Source: Cinnamomum chago (taxonomy: Eukaryota; Streptophyta; Magnoliopsida; Laurales; Lauraceae). Taken from it: a stretch of DNA of 64,000 nt. The notes below the pieces were generated by a model that saw only the letters and a program-made list of their open reading frames with translations, was not told the origin of the DNA and searched no databases. How positions within the stretch are numbered: position 1 is the first letter of the stretch; each line of letters opens with the position of its first letter. A program made the position numbers and the translations under genes. The stretch covers positions 3,192,501-3,256,500 of the forward strand of contig CP142453.1 of the NCBI GenBank assembly GCA_038049695.1, written 5' to 3'. Below are positions 10,708 to 27,542 of this stretch, piece after piece.

Positions 10708-13639
10708 ATGAAACAATGGAACAGGGAAACCCTTCTTATTCATATGGAGAATGAGGAGTGGACTCGAGAAGAAAACAACTTCTTTGAGAACTTGCTCGCC
10801 ATTTTGAACTTGGATGAACCAAAGAGTTGGGAGAAAATAGCTGCACAGGTGCCTGGAAAGACTGTAGAGCAAGTGCAGAAGCATTATGAAGCCTTGGTAG
10901 AGGACCTCAAGTTAATTGAATCAGGTAGTTTTCCACTACCACATTATAGAGAGGAAAAAGAAGGCATAAGAAAAGAAGTAATGGGATATGGAGAGGAAAC
11001 AGAAGGCATGAAAAAGGAAACAAAAGTCATGAAAAAAGATATTAGAGAAGGGACAGAAGGCATGAGAAAAGATGATGGAGAAGGGACTCAAGTCAATGAT
11101 CACCAGCAAAGGAAGAAAGGGACCCCCTGGACTGAAGATGAACACAGGTTTGTGGATTTTTTTTAACAAAGTAATGATAGATGAGAGTTTTTTCTTTTTT
11201 TATAATTTATTTCTGGCTGCATTTTGTGCTCAATACGCTTCCCTTTAGTTTTTTAATATCATCATCAAAGTTTTGTCCCAACTATATTGGGTTGGCCACG
11301 TGAACTTTGTTTCTCCGTTTCATTGTTTATTTAATATTTTTATTTTATTTTATTGTTTGATGAATGATTTGTTTCTGGGTTTTATATTGCTTTTTTACAA
11401 CTTTTTTTTCCTTTTTATTTTGTTATAAATACAATGAAAAATAAATCAAAATAAAAAGTGCAGACCTGGATCTTGGATTGACTGAATAGTAGAGCCTTCC
11501 AGCCGCATTTACTAGTGTATTTATGGGACAGATTGGATTAGGCTTTAGGCATATCCATGCCTGGCCTGACTTGAGAAGAAATCCATGCCCATATCCAGTT
11601 CAAACTTGACATGACCGCAAGTGCCTTGCCCAAGCCCTACCCATCTGAAACAAGCCAAGCCCACCCATTTAAATTAATCTGTATGGGCCGGTCTTTGAGC
11701 TCCGGGCTTTCTATCACTTAATCAAGTCCGGCGTAAATACTAAACGGGCCCCAACTCTTGATCTTTACTAACTTGAATTCAAAACCTGAGGTTCTGGGCT
11801 GGGCCCATGCTGGCCTAGCAGATGGCCAAACATAGCATTTGCATAGCTGATTGATTTCTTATTCAATAATCATTTTGAGGTAAACTTGTTCTTTTTTGCG
11901 ATTTTTTCCGTTTTCTAGTGGAATATTTATTTTGACTACAGGAATTGATGTTCATTTCACCTCTCGCTAAGTCATTGCTTTTATTTTGGTTGGATTCATT
12001 ATGCTTTGATGAATGTATGTGGACCAATAATTAGGTGCAACGTTCTCTAAAATGGAGCTGAATTTAGATGGATAAATAAAAGTAGAGATTACATGCAATG
12101 GGATAATACCATATTTCACTTTTAAATCTGGACAATAAGATCCAGTTTTCTTGAGGAGACCTCACATGTTAACCTCATTCCTTTCTTCCTCACTAATTTT
12201 TTTTTTCCAGAAGTACATTTACATTGATTGAAGTAATATTGCCAATCATTGATTGAATAGCCTTTTCTTAACTTTTGCTTTGCCTCTTACAAATGCTTGT
12301 TATCAACTTTTAATCCATGTAAATCTCGAGTCGTATCCATTCCATCAGAGGTGAACCATATAGACAAAATTTATTGGTTTGTCATCCTTTGTCCGAAAAT
12401 TGGACACTTTATTTCACTTCATTCTACATTTAAAGTTCCCAACCAGGCCCAAGAATGATTAGAAGATGTAGGAGTTTGAGCTATGAGTCTAGAGTAGGAA
12501 TTCTAACAGTTTTAGGCATTTGAGTGAATTTGGAAGTCTCCTCTTTCATATTACCCTCTTCCCTTAATGGAAGATTGTAAAAAGTTGTCCAGTTTTGGAT
12601 ATGATGGTTACCTAATATTGGGTTTTTTTTACATTCAATGTGGATCACCACGATTAGTTTTATTCTTGTTTAATTAATTAGCATATGAAAGGCGAAATAC
12701 TCAAATTCATCTTTGTTTGACAAATGAGGTGAAGGCTAGATGAGCTTAGCCTCACTATTCTAGTCAGTTGGCTTCAATAAAAGTGACTGTAAAAGAAGAA
12801 AATGTTGTAGTTATGGCTATCTTCATTGATACCATGATTTTTTGTTTTTATCTGCATTTTTTTGTCCTTCAGTGCAACAGTTCACACTTCATCAATCACA
12901 ACTAAAGCAAGAAATCATGTTTACAAAGATTGCTTTTACAGAGATCTTCTTTGTGCCCATTGATTCATTTATCATGAGTAGATCAAATTTGTATATACAG
13001 TACTTTATACTGTATCTTTTTTAACTGCTCAGGTTGTTCCTGGCTGGTCTTAAACACTATGGAAAGGGAGATTGGAGGAGCATCTCCAGAAACTACATTA
13101 AGTCAAGGACACCCACACAAGTGGCCAGCCATGCGCAGAAGTATTTCATTCGTCGCAATAGCTCAAGGACAAAGGAGCGTCGCAGGCCCAGCATACATGA
13201 CATTACAGATGCCAATGGATCAGCTCCTGTTACACACATTAATTCTAATGCAGCTGAATTGGCCAGCAATAATCAAATCTGCATGGTAGGACATGCAACT
13301 CAAGGCCAAGCTCCTAATACTCAAATGGCTGGAAGAAGGGCACAGGTTTATCTTTCTGGGCTCATGTCTAACCAATACAAATACAATGGAATGTTGGAGA
13401 ACTTTTATCCTCCTGATCATCATCAAAGCATGGTAAGTGGAAGCTACCAACCAAGCTCTACAATGGACACAATGGGTAACGATTATGTTCATGGTCCATC
13501 TGTTCATAGTCCATCCAATCATCAATCAACAAAGCACATGAGAAGAGCTGTCCCTTCTGATAGTAGTGCATCCAATCATCAATTAAGAATGCACAAGAGA
13601 ACAGAGAGACAGTTAGAAGGTAGGAAGGCAGAGAATTAA
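10708..13639 (+). CDS. R-R-type (DIVARICATA/MYBS-like) MYB transcription factor
   Basis: Two exons, 10708-11147 and 13033-13639, join as CACAG/GTTTGT...CTCAG/GTTGTT and split an Arg codon; the product is 348 residues. An N-terminal SANT/MYB repeat ([18 protein letters not shown], about residues 15-70) is followed by a charged linker and a second MYB repeat that straddles the intron ([10 protein letters not shown], then [14 protein letters not shown]) and ends in the hallmark [10 protein letters not shown], then RRPSIHDIT. Members of this family are nuclear DNA-binding proteins recognising I-box/TATCCA-type sites. The C-terminal 140 residues are Asn/Ser/His-rich with no known domain. The start at 10708 opens the frame, but Met at 10744 (MENEEW) is an equally plausible start; an out-of-frame ATG at 10715 leads to a 12-codon frame. 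The target genes cannot be read from sequence. Confidence 0.88.
11254..11335 (-). mobile_element. 3' tail of an RTE-type LINE in the MYB intron
   Basis: ATCATCATCAAAG followed by TTTTGTCCCAACTATATTGG and then GGCCACGTGAACTTTGTTTCTCC matches the 3' end of the LINE in the kinase intron at about 22,830-22,900. Only the tail is present, as expected for a severely 5'-truncated insertion. Confidence 0.5.
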
Positions 13640-14545
13640 ATGTAGGCCTTGTACAAGATATGCTCTCCTGGTTGTACATAATCATGTGGAAGATAGATAG
13701 GTAGAATGCAGGCATTATACAGTTTATGCTGCTCTCTTGGTTTCTTCTCTTGTAGAAGGATTATGTGAAAAGAGTAGAATTATTAGAAGGGTTTCTTAGT
13801 TGAAGTTGATGACATGTACAAAGGTTTCTTACTATTTCTTAAACTTTCATTAAAAATATCGTTAGACAAATTTAGCATTCATGCATCAATAATGGAATAT
13901 GTTGAGGAAGTTAAATCATGTGAGTGTGATTTTGTCTCAATTCTATCAAATTAGAGGGTTTGGACTTTGGACCACATTTAGTTAGTACTCACCATTTTTT
14001 TCCCCCTCTTTTTGTGATTTTCACCAAATCTGGAATCACCACCATATAGACAATGATTCAACAGGAAACTCTTGTTCTGAATAGGATAAAATGATAGGCA
14101 AAATCAAACAATACTGTTATGTTCTTCAAGTCAAATGGTAGCTACAAGATCCTCCCAAAAGCCCTGATGCATAAAGTTACAAATGCAGTGTTGAACATGC
14201 ATCAGTTCCATAGATAAGCAATTGAAGCAGAAAAACACATGTAAAAGTTAACAGTAGCTGCAAGGACCTGGCAATCCAATCACATAGTTTGTTCTGGGAG
14301 TGATAGATGCCTTGTAGCTATGGCCCATGTAAGGCCGGGCTGAAGCATATTCAGGCCTGGCCCTACTTTAAAAGCTAAAACTGGCCCTACTTTAAAAGCT
14401 AAAACCCACATCGAGCTCAACCCAGAAATGGGCCATAAATGTCAGGCCCAAGTACGTCCATTTAGTCAATTGGGACGCCAAACGTGGTTTTTTTTATCAG
14501 TTATATACAGGCTTTCTAGTAATTTTTTGGACAAGTTTTCACTAA
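13640..14545. other. MYB 3' flank and intergenic DNA
   Basis: The MYB 3' UTR must begin at 13640. Nothing else coding is seen. At 14,330-14,405 the unit CCCTACTTTAAAAGCTAAAA is repeated twice in tandem. Confidence 0.45.
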
Positions 14546-15413
14546 GGGGTCGTTTGTTTTTCCCAATTTACATATATAAACATCCCACATGTGAAAGAGA
14601 TTCATATCATTTATGTTTGTTTACAACATTTTACACACTAGGTGTGTAAATCACATGTGCAATTTGCTGTGTAAAGTATGTGCAAAAGAGGCACACATTT
14701 TCACACCTCAAGAGCTGTGAAACAGTTTCACATGGCATTGTTACCGGGCGGAGTGCTACAGTGCCTCAATGAGCAGTCCGCCTTTTATTTTATTTTTATT
14801 TTTTTGGGCCCCACTTGTAACATCCGGATCATTTATTCTCTTAAGAAGCTCAAACACGGCCATGTATCCAATTTCCAACCATTGATGATGCATGGAGGTT
14901 GAGATATTATCAACATAATTGCAGCCGTTGGATTAATCTATTGTTACTAACATATCCAGTCCGCCTTTTATAAAAAAAATTATTGTTCGAGGCCCAACCT
15001 GTAAAATCAGGACTGTTCATATTCTTCAGAAGCTCAAACACGGACATGTATCCAATTTGCAACCTTTGATGTTGAAATATCATCAAACAATATACAACCT
15101 ATTGTTACTAACATACCCAGTCGGCCTTTTATGATTTTTTTTATTTTTCTGGGCTCCACCTGTAAAATCAGGACCGTTCATATTCTTTAGAAGCTCAAAC
15201 ACGGTCATGTGTCCAATTTGCAACCATTGATGTTGCTTGGATGTTAAGATATCATCAAACAATATACAACATATTCATAGATTCACATGTGAAATGTTAG
15301 GTTAGTAACAAACAGTGAAATCTAATCCACATGTAAGTCATTTACATATGCAAATGACTCACATGTGGGTCATTTACACATGTGAATCACTTTCACAGGA
15401 AACAAACGACCCC
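14546..15413. mobile_element. PIF/Harbinger-like MITE (868 bp) with TAA TSD
   Basis: The left end GGGGTCGTTTGTTT and the right end AAACAAACGACCCC form perfect 14-bp terminal inverted repeats. Both ends are flanked by TAA (14543-14545 and 15414-15416), the three-base target duplication typical of PIF/Harbinger elements. The flanks of the interior also pair (many CACATGTG motifs). There is no transposase. The interior holds three diverged tandem units, listed separately. Confidence 0.82.
14775..15290. repeat. Three tandem units inside the Harbinger-like MITE
   Basis: Units start at about 14775, 14958 and 15119. Each begins AGTCCGCCTTTTA or AGTCGGCCTTTTA, then has a GGGCCCCAC-like box, GAAGCTCAAACACGG and CATGTATCCAATTT, and closes with a run like ATTGTTACTAACAT. 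Unit spacing is 183 and 161 bp, the difference coming from indels. Confidence 0.75.
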
Positions 15414-16392
15414 TAAATTACAAGCACTCGCTATTCGGGCTGAGCCCATTTGGGATTTGGGCTTTCTATTTCCTTGTCCAATTCCGAAAAATTGCAACAA
15501 TGAAAGTATGAAAGCTGCTTTTAGTTTGGGAGAATTTTGGATAGATATCTAACACTATCCCATTAGGTATAAAACTTTTGTACTTGACTTTGGATCCTTG
15601 TATGCTTCAACCCAAAGATTTTGCCGGGCGATGATTACGGCCACATATTAAAAAGAAGTGAGAAAATCATTTTTGAGTTGCATATTAATTTTGAGAGTAC
15701 AAGAAACGTGAATCATATTACCATCTTATAAAGAGCCCCATGTCCCCACGTCTGTACCAAAAAAAAAAAAAAAAAACACACACACCAAAAAGAGCCTCGC
15801 TTATAATTTTAACACTTGAAAACCTTTTGATCCACATCATGTGTCAATTTCGAATTCAAATGGGTTCATGTCTCGATGTGGTACTATAGTTGTCAATTTC
15901 TTTTCGTTTAGGCTGGAATGGCGGGAATTTTTCATTTCAGCCCTTCGATCTGCTGAAACAAAATGAGTCCAAAACAATTTCAGTCAATCCGATCCATTTT
16001 GATTTGTAGAACAATTTTCGCTTTTTTTTTTTTTAAAATCTCAATATTCATATCAAGAAACATGCATAATTTATATTTTATTCAAAATTTTCTATTACAT
16101 ATATATATATGTATATATATTTTAATTTTTTTAATGATTCCAAAAATTTAATCCAAAAATTTTACCAAATTTCTGAAATACCGAAACATTCTATCTTGAA
16201 TACTAGACTAAAGTGATGACCTAAACGGAATTAACAACTATGCCTAATACAGGCCAAATTTAGGAAAGCAAGCCCCTCAATGTTATGGAGATTTTTGTGC
16301 TTTTCTAAGACTACAAAGAAGCCAATTTGAGAAGATTTACTGGCACTGATTATTATGAACTGTCTCCATCTCATGCGGACAGGAGAGAAAAC
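15414..16392. other. Intergenic DNA, no gene seen
   Basis: AT-rich. It contains an A run at about 15,759-15,776 and an (AT)n stretch at about 16,098-16,125. No exon or complete transposon could be supported. Confidence 0.4.
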
Positions 16393-16735
16393 CGGGTGAG
16401 GGGGGTCTGCTGTAGTGGGTTTAACCCACAGCATCCAACGGCTGTGGGTTCATCCACAGCATCCAATGGATGATATTTTTTAAATAAAATAAAATTTTAA
16501 AAATATCTTGTATTTTAAAACATTCTCTCTCTCCAACTCACTTTCAAAAAACATTTTCTCTCTTCAACCTTTTCTCTCTCGACCCACTTCCGGCTCACAC
16601 CCATCCCCACCATCCATCCAACTTCGCCGGCCATCAGATCTCCATCACACATATTACAAAATACCAGCCATTGGATGAACCCACAGCCGTTGGATGCTGT
16701 GGGTTAAATCCACTACAGCAGACCCCCTTCGCCCG
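16393..16735. mobile_element. Foldback MITE with ~60-bp inverted repeats
   Basis: Left arm from about 16393 (CGGGTGAGGGGGGTCTGCTG and on to GGCTGTGGGTTCATCC near 16455) is mirrored by the right arm ending near 16731 (GGATGAACCCACAGCC through CAGACCCCC). The arms match at almost every base over about 55 bp. Flanks GAGAAAACC and GAAAAAACC suggest a 9-bp target duplication with one mismatch, as in Mutator-like elements. The centre is CT-rich and non-coding. Confidence 0.7.
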
Positions 16736-17175
16736 AAAAAACCACATCTTTTCAATGGATTCAAATACCTGTTTGGATCACTCAGGAGATGCCACGTGGG
16801 AAGAGAGTTTTTTCTAAGAGATGTGAATTTTTTTTTAAAAATTGGGATGTGACATCTAAACCCCATGTGTAACCCGCAATTGATCCGTTTCCGTGACGGA
16901 TAAATGATCATATCCTTCCATCAGCAAGGTGTACTGACATGACAGACTTTTATTTTCCTAACTCAGACTACGTGTTCCACACGATCAAGTCTACTCATAT
17001 GACCGGAATCCCAGCTATAAGCCTACAAGTGAGATAGACTGCCAAGATTGAAGCATCTGTAAACATATATGATATATCTTTCACACTTGATCAATCAAGC
17101 GGTCCATATTGCATTGATTTCTGTAAAATTATAATCAGTGGGTTTCCATGGACAATATAAATGGGTTAGAAAGAA

Positions 17176-18380
17176 GGGCTGTTTGTTTAGTGGAATTCTT
17201 GGAATGTCAAGGGAGAAAATGTCACATTATGATAAAAAAAAATTCTAAGATCTTGAATTCTTGTCATAAATTCTAACTAAACAAAATAGGCTCTTGTTTG
17301 GCAATTCTACTATTAGAGTGAAGTAAGGTAAAACTCACTTTCTATAAAAAAAAAAAAAACATTTTAATTCAAATTTCCCACCATATTTTTCAAAAAAAAA
17401 AAAGTAAAAAAGTAACATCATTTCTCCACTAAAAGAAAAAAAAACTCCACTTTTCAATAAAAAAAATAAAAAAGATTTCATCACAAACAACTAAAAATAA
17501 AATATTATCATAACTCACTTATGTTTTATTATTTCTTCAAAATAACTTTTACTCCACTCAACTCTATTAATAAAACCCCTAAACAGGTGAGCTCTAGGAA
17601 TTTTATCTTCCTACGAGAATCATTAATGAGTTAGAGGTCCCTGCCTTGAACTTGAACTTGAACTTGGAGACTTACCTAATACAGTGCCAGTGTAATGCTC
17701 TATTTGATGTAAGATTCATAATTTCAAACCACATGAAAAGGCACATTTTGCCTTACGAGCTTCCATAATTATAGCATTTGGAATTCTATTTTTGGTAATT
17801 TACTATTAAAGTAAAAGTAATATAAATCATTAAATTAAAAGAGAATAAAATATAATTGGGTCACTATGGTATTTTGTCTTTAGTAGATTGGTAGGGAATC
17901 TTTTTGACTTTTTGTGTAAAAAATGAGTGTTTTTTTTGTTATTTAGTAGAGAAAGAAAGTTGATTTTTTACTTTCTTTTTTATTTCAAATGAGAAAATTT
18001 TAAAAATATGTACTTTTGATTTAATACCCTGTCTGAAAAACTGAAGCTTTACATTATTTTCACTAACCTAGTAAATTGCTTGGCACTTTACTAGCATAGT
18101 AAAAAAGTCAAGTAAAGCCTCATTTTTCCAGACAAAATGTCACATCAACAACACTTTAATTCAAAACCCCCTTCATCTTTTAAAAAAAAGTAAAAAAGCA
18201 ACCACTTTTATCTACTAAAATACATAAAAAAAACCTTCCATTTTTTTATAAAAAAAAGTAAAAAAGATTCGACAACAAACTACTAAAAATAAAATACCAT
18301 CATAACTCACTTATATTTTATTTTATTTTTAAATTAAATTTACTTCACTTTACTCTATTAGTTGAGTTGCCAAAGTGGCT
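17176..18380. repeat. Cluster of AT-rich inverted-repeat MITEs
   Basis: TTTGGCAATTCTACTATTAG at about 17,298 and the reverse complement of CTATTAGTTGAGTTGCCAAA at about 18,356 form inverted ends. Inside, a 300-bp A-rich module with AACTAAAAATAAAATA and CATAACTCACTTAT occurs at about 17,300-17,590 and again at about 18,075-18,375. An adjacent small element near 17,178-17,290 begins GGGCTGTTTGTTTAGTGG. The exact borders of nested copies cannot be set by eye. Confidence 0.5.
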
Positions 18381-18602
18381 GTGTGAGAGAATTTTCACAA
18401 TTCTTCTAAACAAGGTGGGGAAATATTGGATGCAACAGGGGAGTTTAGTGCACACGTGGTGAAGGGAGATTGGCCCACTCACGGGATCAGTGTATCCGGA
18501 CTACATCCATATGATATGACTCCCACAGTAGCAGCTCACTGGTCAGCACTCTCGGCTCTCTCATTCTTTCTTCTTTCTGCAACCAAAGCCGCGAAGAAAG
18601 AT

Positions 18603-18610
18603 TATAAAAG
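18603..18610 (+). promoter_or_regulatory. Candidate TATA box of the kinase gene
   Basis: TATAAAAG lies about 590 bp before the kinase start codon and just upstream of a purine-rich then CT-rich leader-like stretch. The leader may contain an intron: CTGTAAGTAAG at about 18,757 is a good donor. This is a motif match only. Confidence 0.4.
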
Positions 18611-19197
18611 CAAAAGGAGAAAGGGAAAGTAGAGAAGCAAATGAAAAGGAGAATGGAATTCCTCGAAATCTTCTCTCTCCCGAAACGTAGATTCCTAAGT
18701 AGTCATGAAGCATCGAATCACAAGTTCCAGCTCCAAATCCACTCGTCCATTTCCATCTGTAAGTAAGAAATCTCACCTAACTTCTCACTTCTCATCCATC
18801 TCAATCTCAATCTTTCAAAAAAAACCTAGATTTCTCAGAGTTCTAGTCAATATTCACTCATTTGCTACAGAATTGTCTCTGATCCGGTAAAAGATCGAGC
18901 TTTTTCTTTGTTTCTCTTGTTTAAATTCATGGGTTTTCACATTCCCAAACTCTAGATTTGTAAGTAGTTTGTTGGATTTTGGAAAAGTTTTTGAGTTTCC
19001 TATTGTTGATGTTTGGAAAGATGTAAACTTTGATCAGATTTTTGGAGTTTGCTGTGGTTTAGGGTTACATCTTTTACTTGAAGTTGAATCTAAAGGGTTT
19101 TTTTTTTTTTTTTCCTTCTTCTTTTGAATCTTTTGGTGGATATGGTTTTGATTAGTGAGAGAAAGGTTATAGAGTCTTGGAAATCTCTCTCTGTTTG

Positions 19198-24894
<5,697 letters not shown>

Positions 24895-24921
24895 TTTTTA
24901 TATCATACATGCCATGCAAAG

Positions 24922-26051
24922 GTAGTTTAAATTTATATGCATTCTTTTCTTATCCCCTTCCATTTTGTTAATTTGTTCATGGTGTGGAGATGACGCCATG
25001 CAAAGGCTTCAACACCATCCATGTTTTCTTCAAACTTTGGATCTAACTGATTCTGAGTGTTCCGTGTGTCTTGAAACCCAGACCAGGCTGAAGGTCCAAC
25101 AGGTTTGACTGGAACCGGCTTCTCCCCAGTCTGGGTTAACCTGACATACCCTTTATTATCATTTTTATTTTTGTAAACATTGAGTAATTATCTACCACTA
25201 AGCATGCAATGTTCTTTTGAACTGAAGCACTAAAAGTTTATTTATATTACAAAAATGGGGAGAGATCTCTAAGTAAAACCATCTTTAAAAAGAAAAGGAG
25301 GAAGAAGAAGAAAAGGAAAACATCTGGTGAGTCACCATTCAGACTGAACCACTGACATGAATATGTCGATCTAGTTCAGGTTTACTAATCAGATGGGCGG
25401 GCCTCAGCTTCATGGGCGGCTTCTTACTGCTTAGAGAGCATCTTTAACGAGCTAGAACAGCTCGCTCTCATTACTTGAGTTTCACTTTGCTATCTGTTTT
25501 TCATGGTGTAATCCCTTTACCGTAGTAGGTGTTTTTTTATTTTATTTTGTTGATCAACCTGTGGTCCTGTTGTATTCATATTTCATTTTCTTTCATTAAT
25601 AAGCTATCTTTACTTACCATTAAAATAAATAAACAAATCATAGAAAATTAGTATAAAACTTGGGCTTGCTCTAATTCACATTAAGAACCATGGTGGAACA
25701 GGTTAGATTGGCAACCCATGTATCCCCTCGTGCACATGGAGAATGATGGCTCTGCAGGAGTAATCATACAGTTTCTTTTATGTGCTCTTTTTTTTTTTCA
25801 TTTATATTACCGTACTCTATCCAGTGCCTGATGGAAGAGGGAACGTGTCCTTTTAATGAAGCATGTTACCATATAAAATACTAGTGCAAACTTGCAGTTG
25901 AAATGGAAAGACATTCAATAGTGTCTGTATCATTATATTTAATTTTCTTTTCAATATTTACGACAGAATAAAACTTGAGATAATGTTTTTATTAGCAAGA
26001 TTCATCTACATATCTTATGATCTTATATTTTTATTGCTGATGATGGCACAG
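24922..26051 (+). other. Possible 3' UTR intron of the kinase gene
   Basis: After the stop codon at 24,894 the sequence GCAAAG/GTAGTT could be a donor (24,922) and TGGCACAG/GTTGTATGG an acceptor (ends 26,051). The text after the acceptor (GGCAAGGCCGGAGAAGATG) is GC-richer and UTR-like. Introns in the 3' UTR are known in plant CDPK genes. Transcript data would be needed to settle this. Confidence 0.4.
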
Positions 26052-26674
26052 GTTGTATGGCAAGGCCGGAGAAGATGAGGGGTGATGGTCACAGAATTCT
26101 TTGCCATTTTTCTCAGTTCATTGTTGGATTCCTTTCCTACTGCAGAGGCTTCTGTATCTGGGATGGATTAGTTAACTAGCCCTATCTGTAATGGTCGAAT
26201 AACATTAAAATGCTCTCTTTTTATAATTTAATTTTCTCTTTTGTCTGCTTTTCAAAGTTTTAGGATCTGTCTGTAATCTATTTTAGCTTTCAATTCGTAT
26301 CAGCTTACTGCTACAGGAAATTGGGGATATTATCATGATCATTATCCCATCCACAATGTTAATGAAGTGTGAGAAGGATTGTAATTATCGCAATTCTCAG
26401 ACATGAACTTTGACAAGTCAGATGGAATGAGTGGAGGGACTCTTGTTTTCGTAGGGGACGGGTAGTTCGTTGATGAGTAAGAGACATAGATCTTGCTAAC
26501 TTGTCCCACTCAGGATGATAAGTTTTTCAATAAATCTTGATGGGCCTTACACTGTATTGCGGGTGCACTTGATCACGGAACTTCATTATTTCATCCCGTT
26601 TGAAGGTGGGCATGCCCTTTTTAGCTACTGCAGTCCTAGCAGTTTACAATTCTCGGTTTCAGGGACCTCAGGGG
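26052..26674. other. Probable kinase 3' UTR and intergenic DNA
   Basis: No coding exon seen. The first 200 bases likely belong to the kinase 3' UTR. No other feature is supported. Confidence 0.35.
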
Positions 26675-27041
26675 TAGGGATATAAATGGATCTCTAATAC
26701 TCTTGAGGTTCTGACTGGTTAATAATCAAGTTTGGGTAGGTCCTGATAAATAAATGGGTCTAGATTTGGATCCTTTTATAGACCCATGACCTAAATATGT
26801 CTATGTCCCAACTCCACCTTGGTTTCAGCCCATGGCCTGAGACCTATCATATTACGTCAATTCTCAAGAATTCCTCCTAAAATTAGTTATTTTTAGAAAT
26901 CATTCTTTACCTGGACCCATACCCGTCCCTGTCCCATATCCAGAACCGGTTCCAGTTTTAGTTCCATCTTCTCATTAATGATTCTGATTCCGATCCACCA
27001 TGGATCTAGACCAAAACCAACTGATTTAGATCCCCACTCTA
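26675..27041. mobile_element. hAT-like MITE, copy 2 (367 bp)
   Basis: It starts TAGGGATATAAATGG and ends GATCCCCACTCTA with a weak inverted match. The interior shares CTTGGTTTCAGCCCATGG, GACCCATACCCGTCCC and related motifs with copy 3 at 45.7-46.1 kb. No target-site duplication is visible, so this copy is older or rearranged. Confidence 0.55.
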
Positions 27042-27542
27042 GGGTATACTCGTCCGAGGTGGACAATGAGACGATTGGTCCTTCAGACTTGTTCTAAAGG
27101 TCTGGACCTGCGCTCATTTATTTAGTTTGATAGAATTTAGTTTAGGAATATATTTCAGAACCGAATGTCCATAATTTTGGCGTTGATTCTAACCATTCTT
27201 AGTGGACCCTAGTTAGATTTTGAAACACTGCTAATTGTCAAGTTCTCAACTGATGGAAGATATTATTAAGGAATATCCACCTACTGCATAGAAGATCCTT
27301 GTTGCTGCTTGCTGGTAATTATTAATTAAATATGATAAAATAACAGTATGTACCAAACCTACACACCATATCTGGATCGTCCATGTTACAGAAAGATATC
27401 TATGCCACGGCATGCTTTTTCCTTTTTTTTTTCTCTGTATCTTACTCAAATCTCTTACCAAACAATGGGGCATATTTCCAGTTTGGAATCTCATTTCACA
27501 ACCGAGAAAAGAATGAGCATCTTGCACCTTTTGAATCTGGCA

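Noticed and set aside
18426-18890. Short frames upstream of the kinase
   Set aside because: They lie in the promoter and leader. The 61-codon frame at 18,705 could act as an upstream frame only if the leader is not spliced; no evidence for a product.
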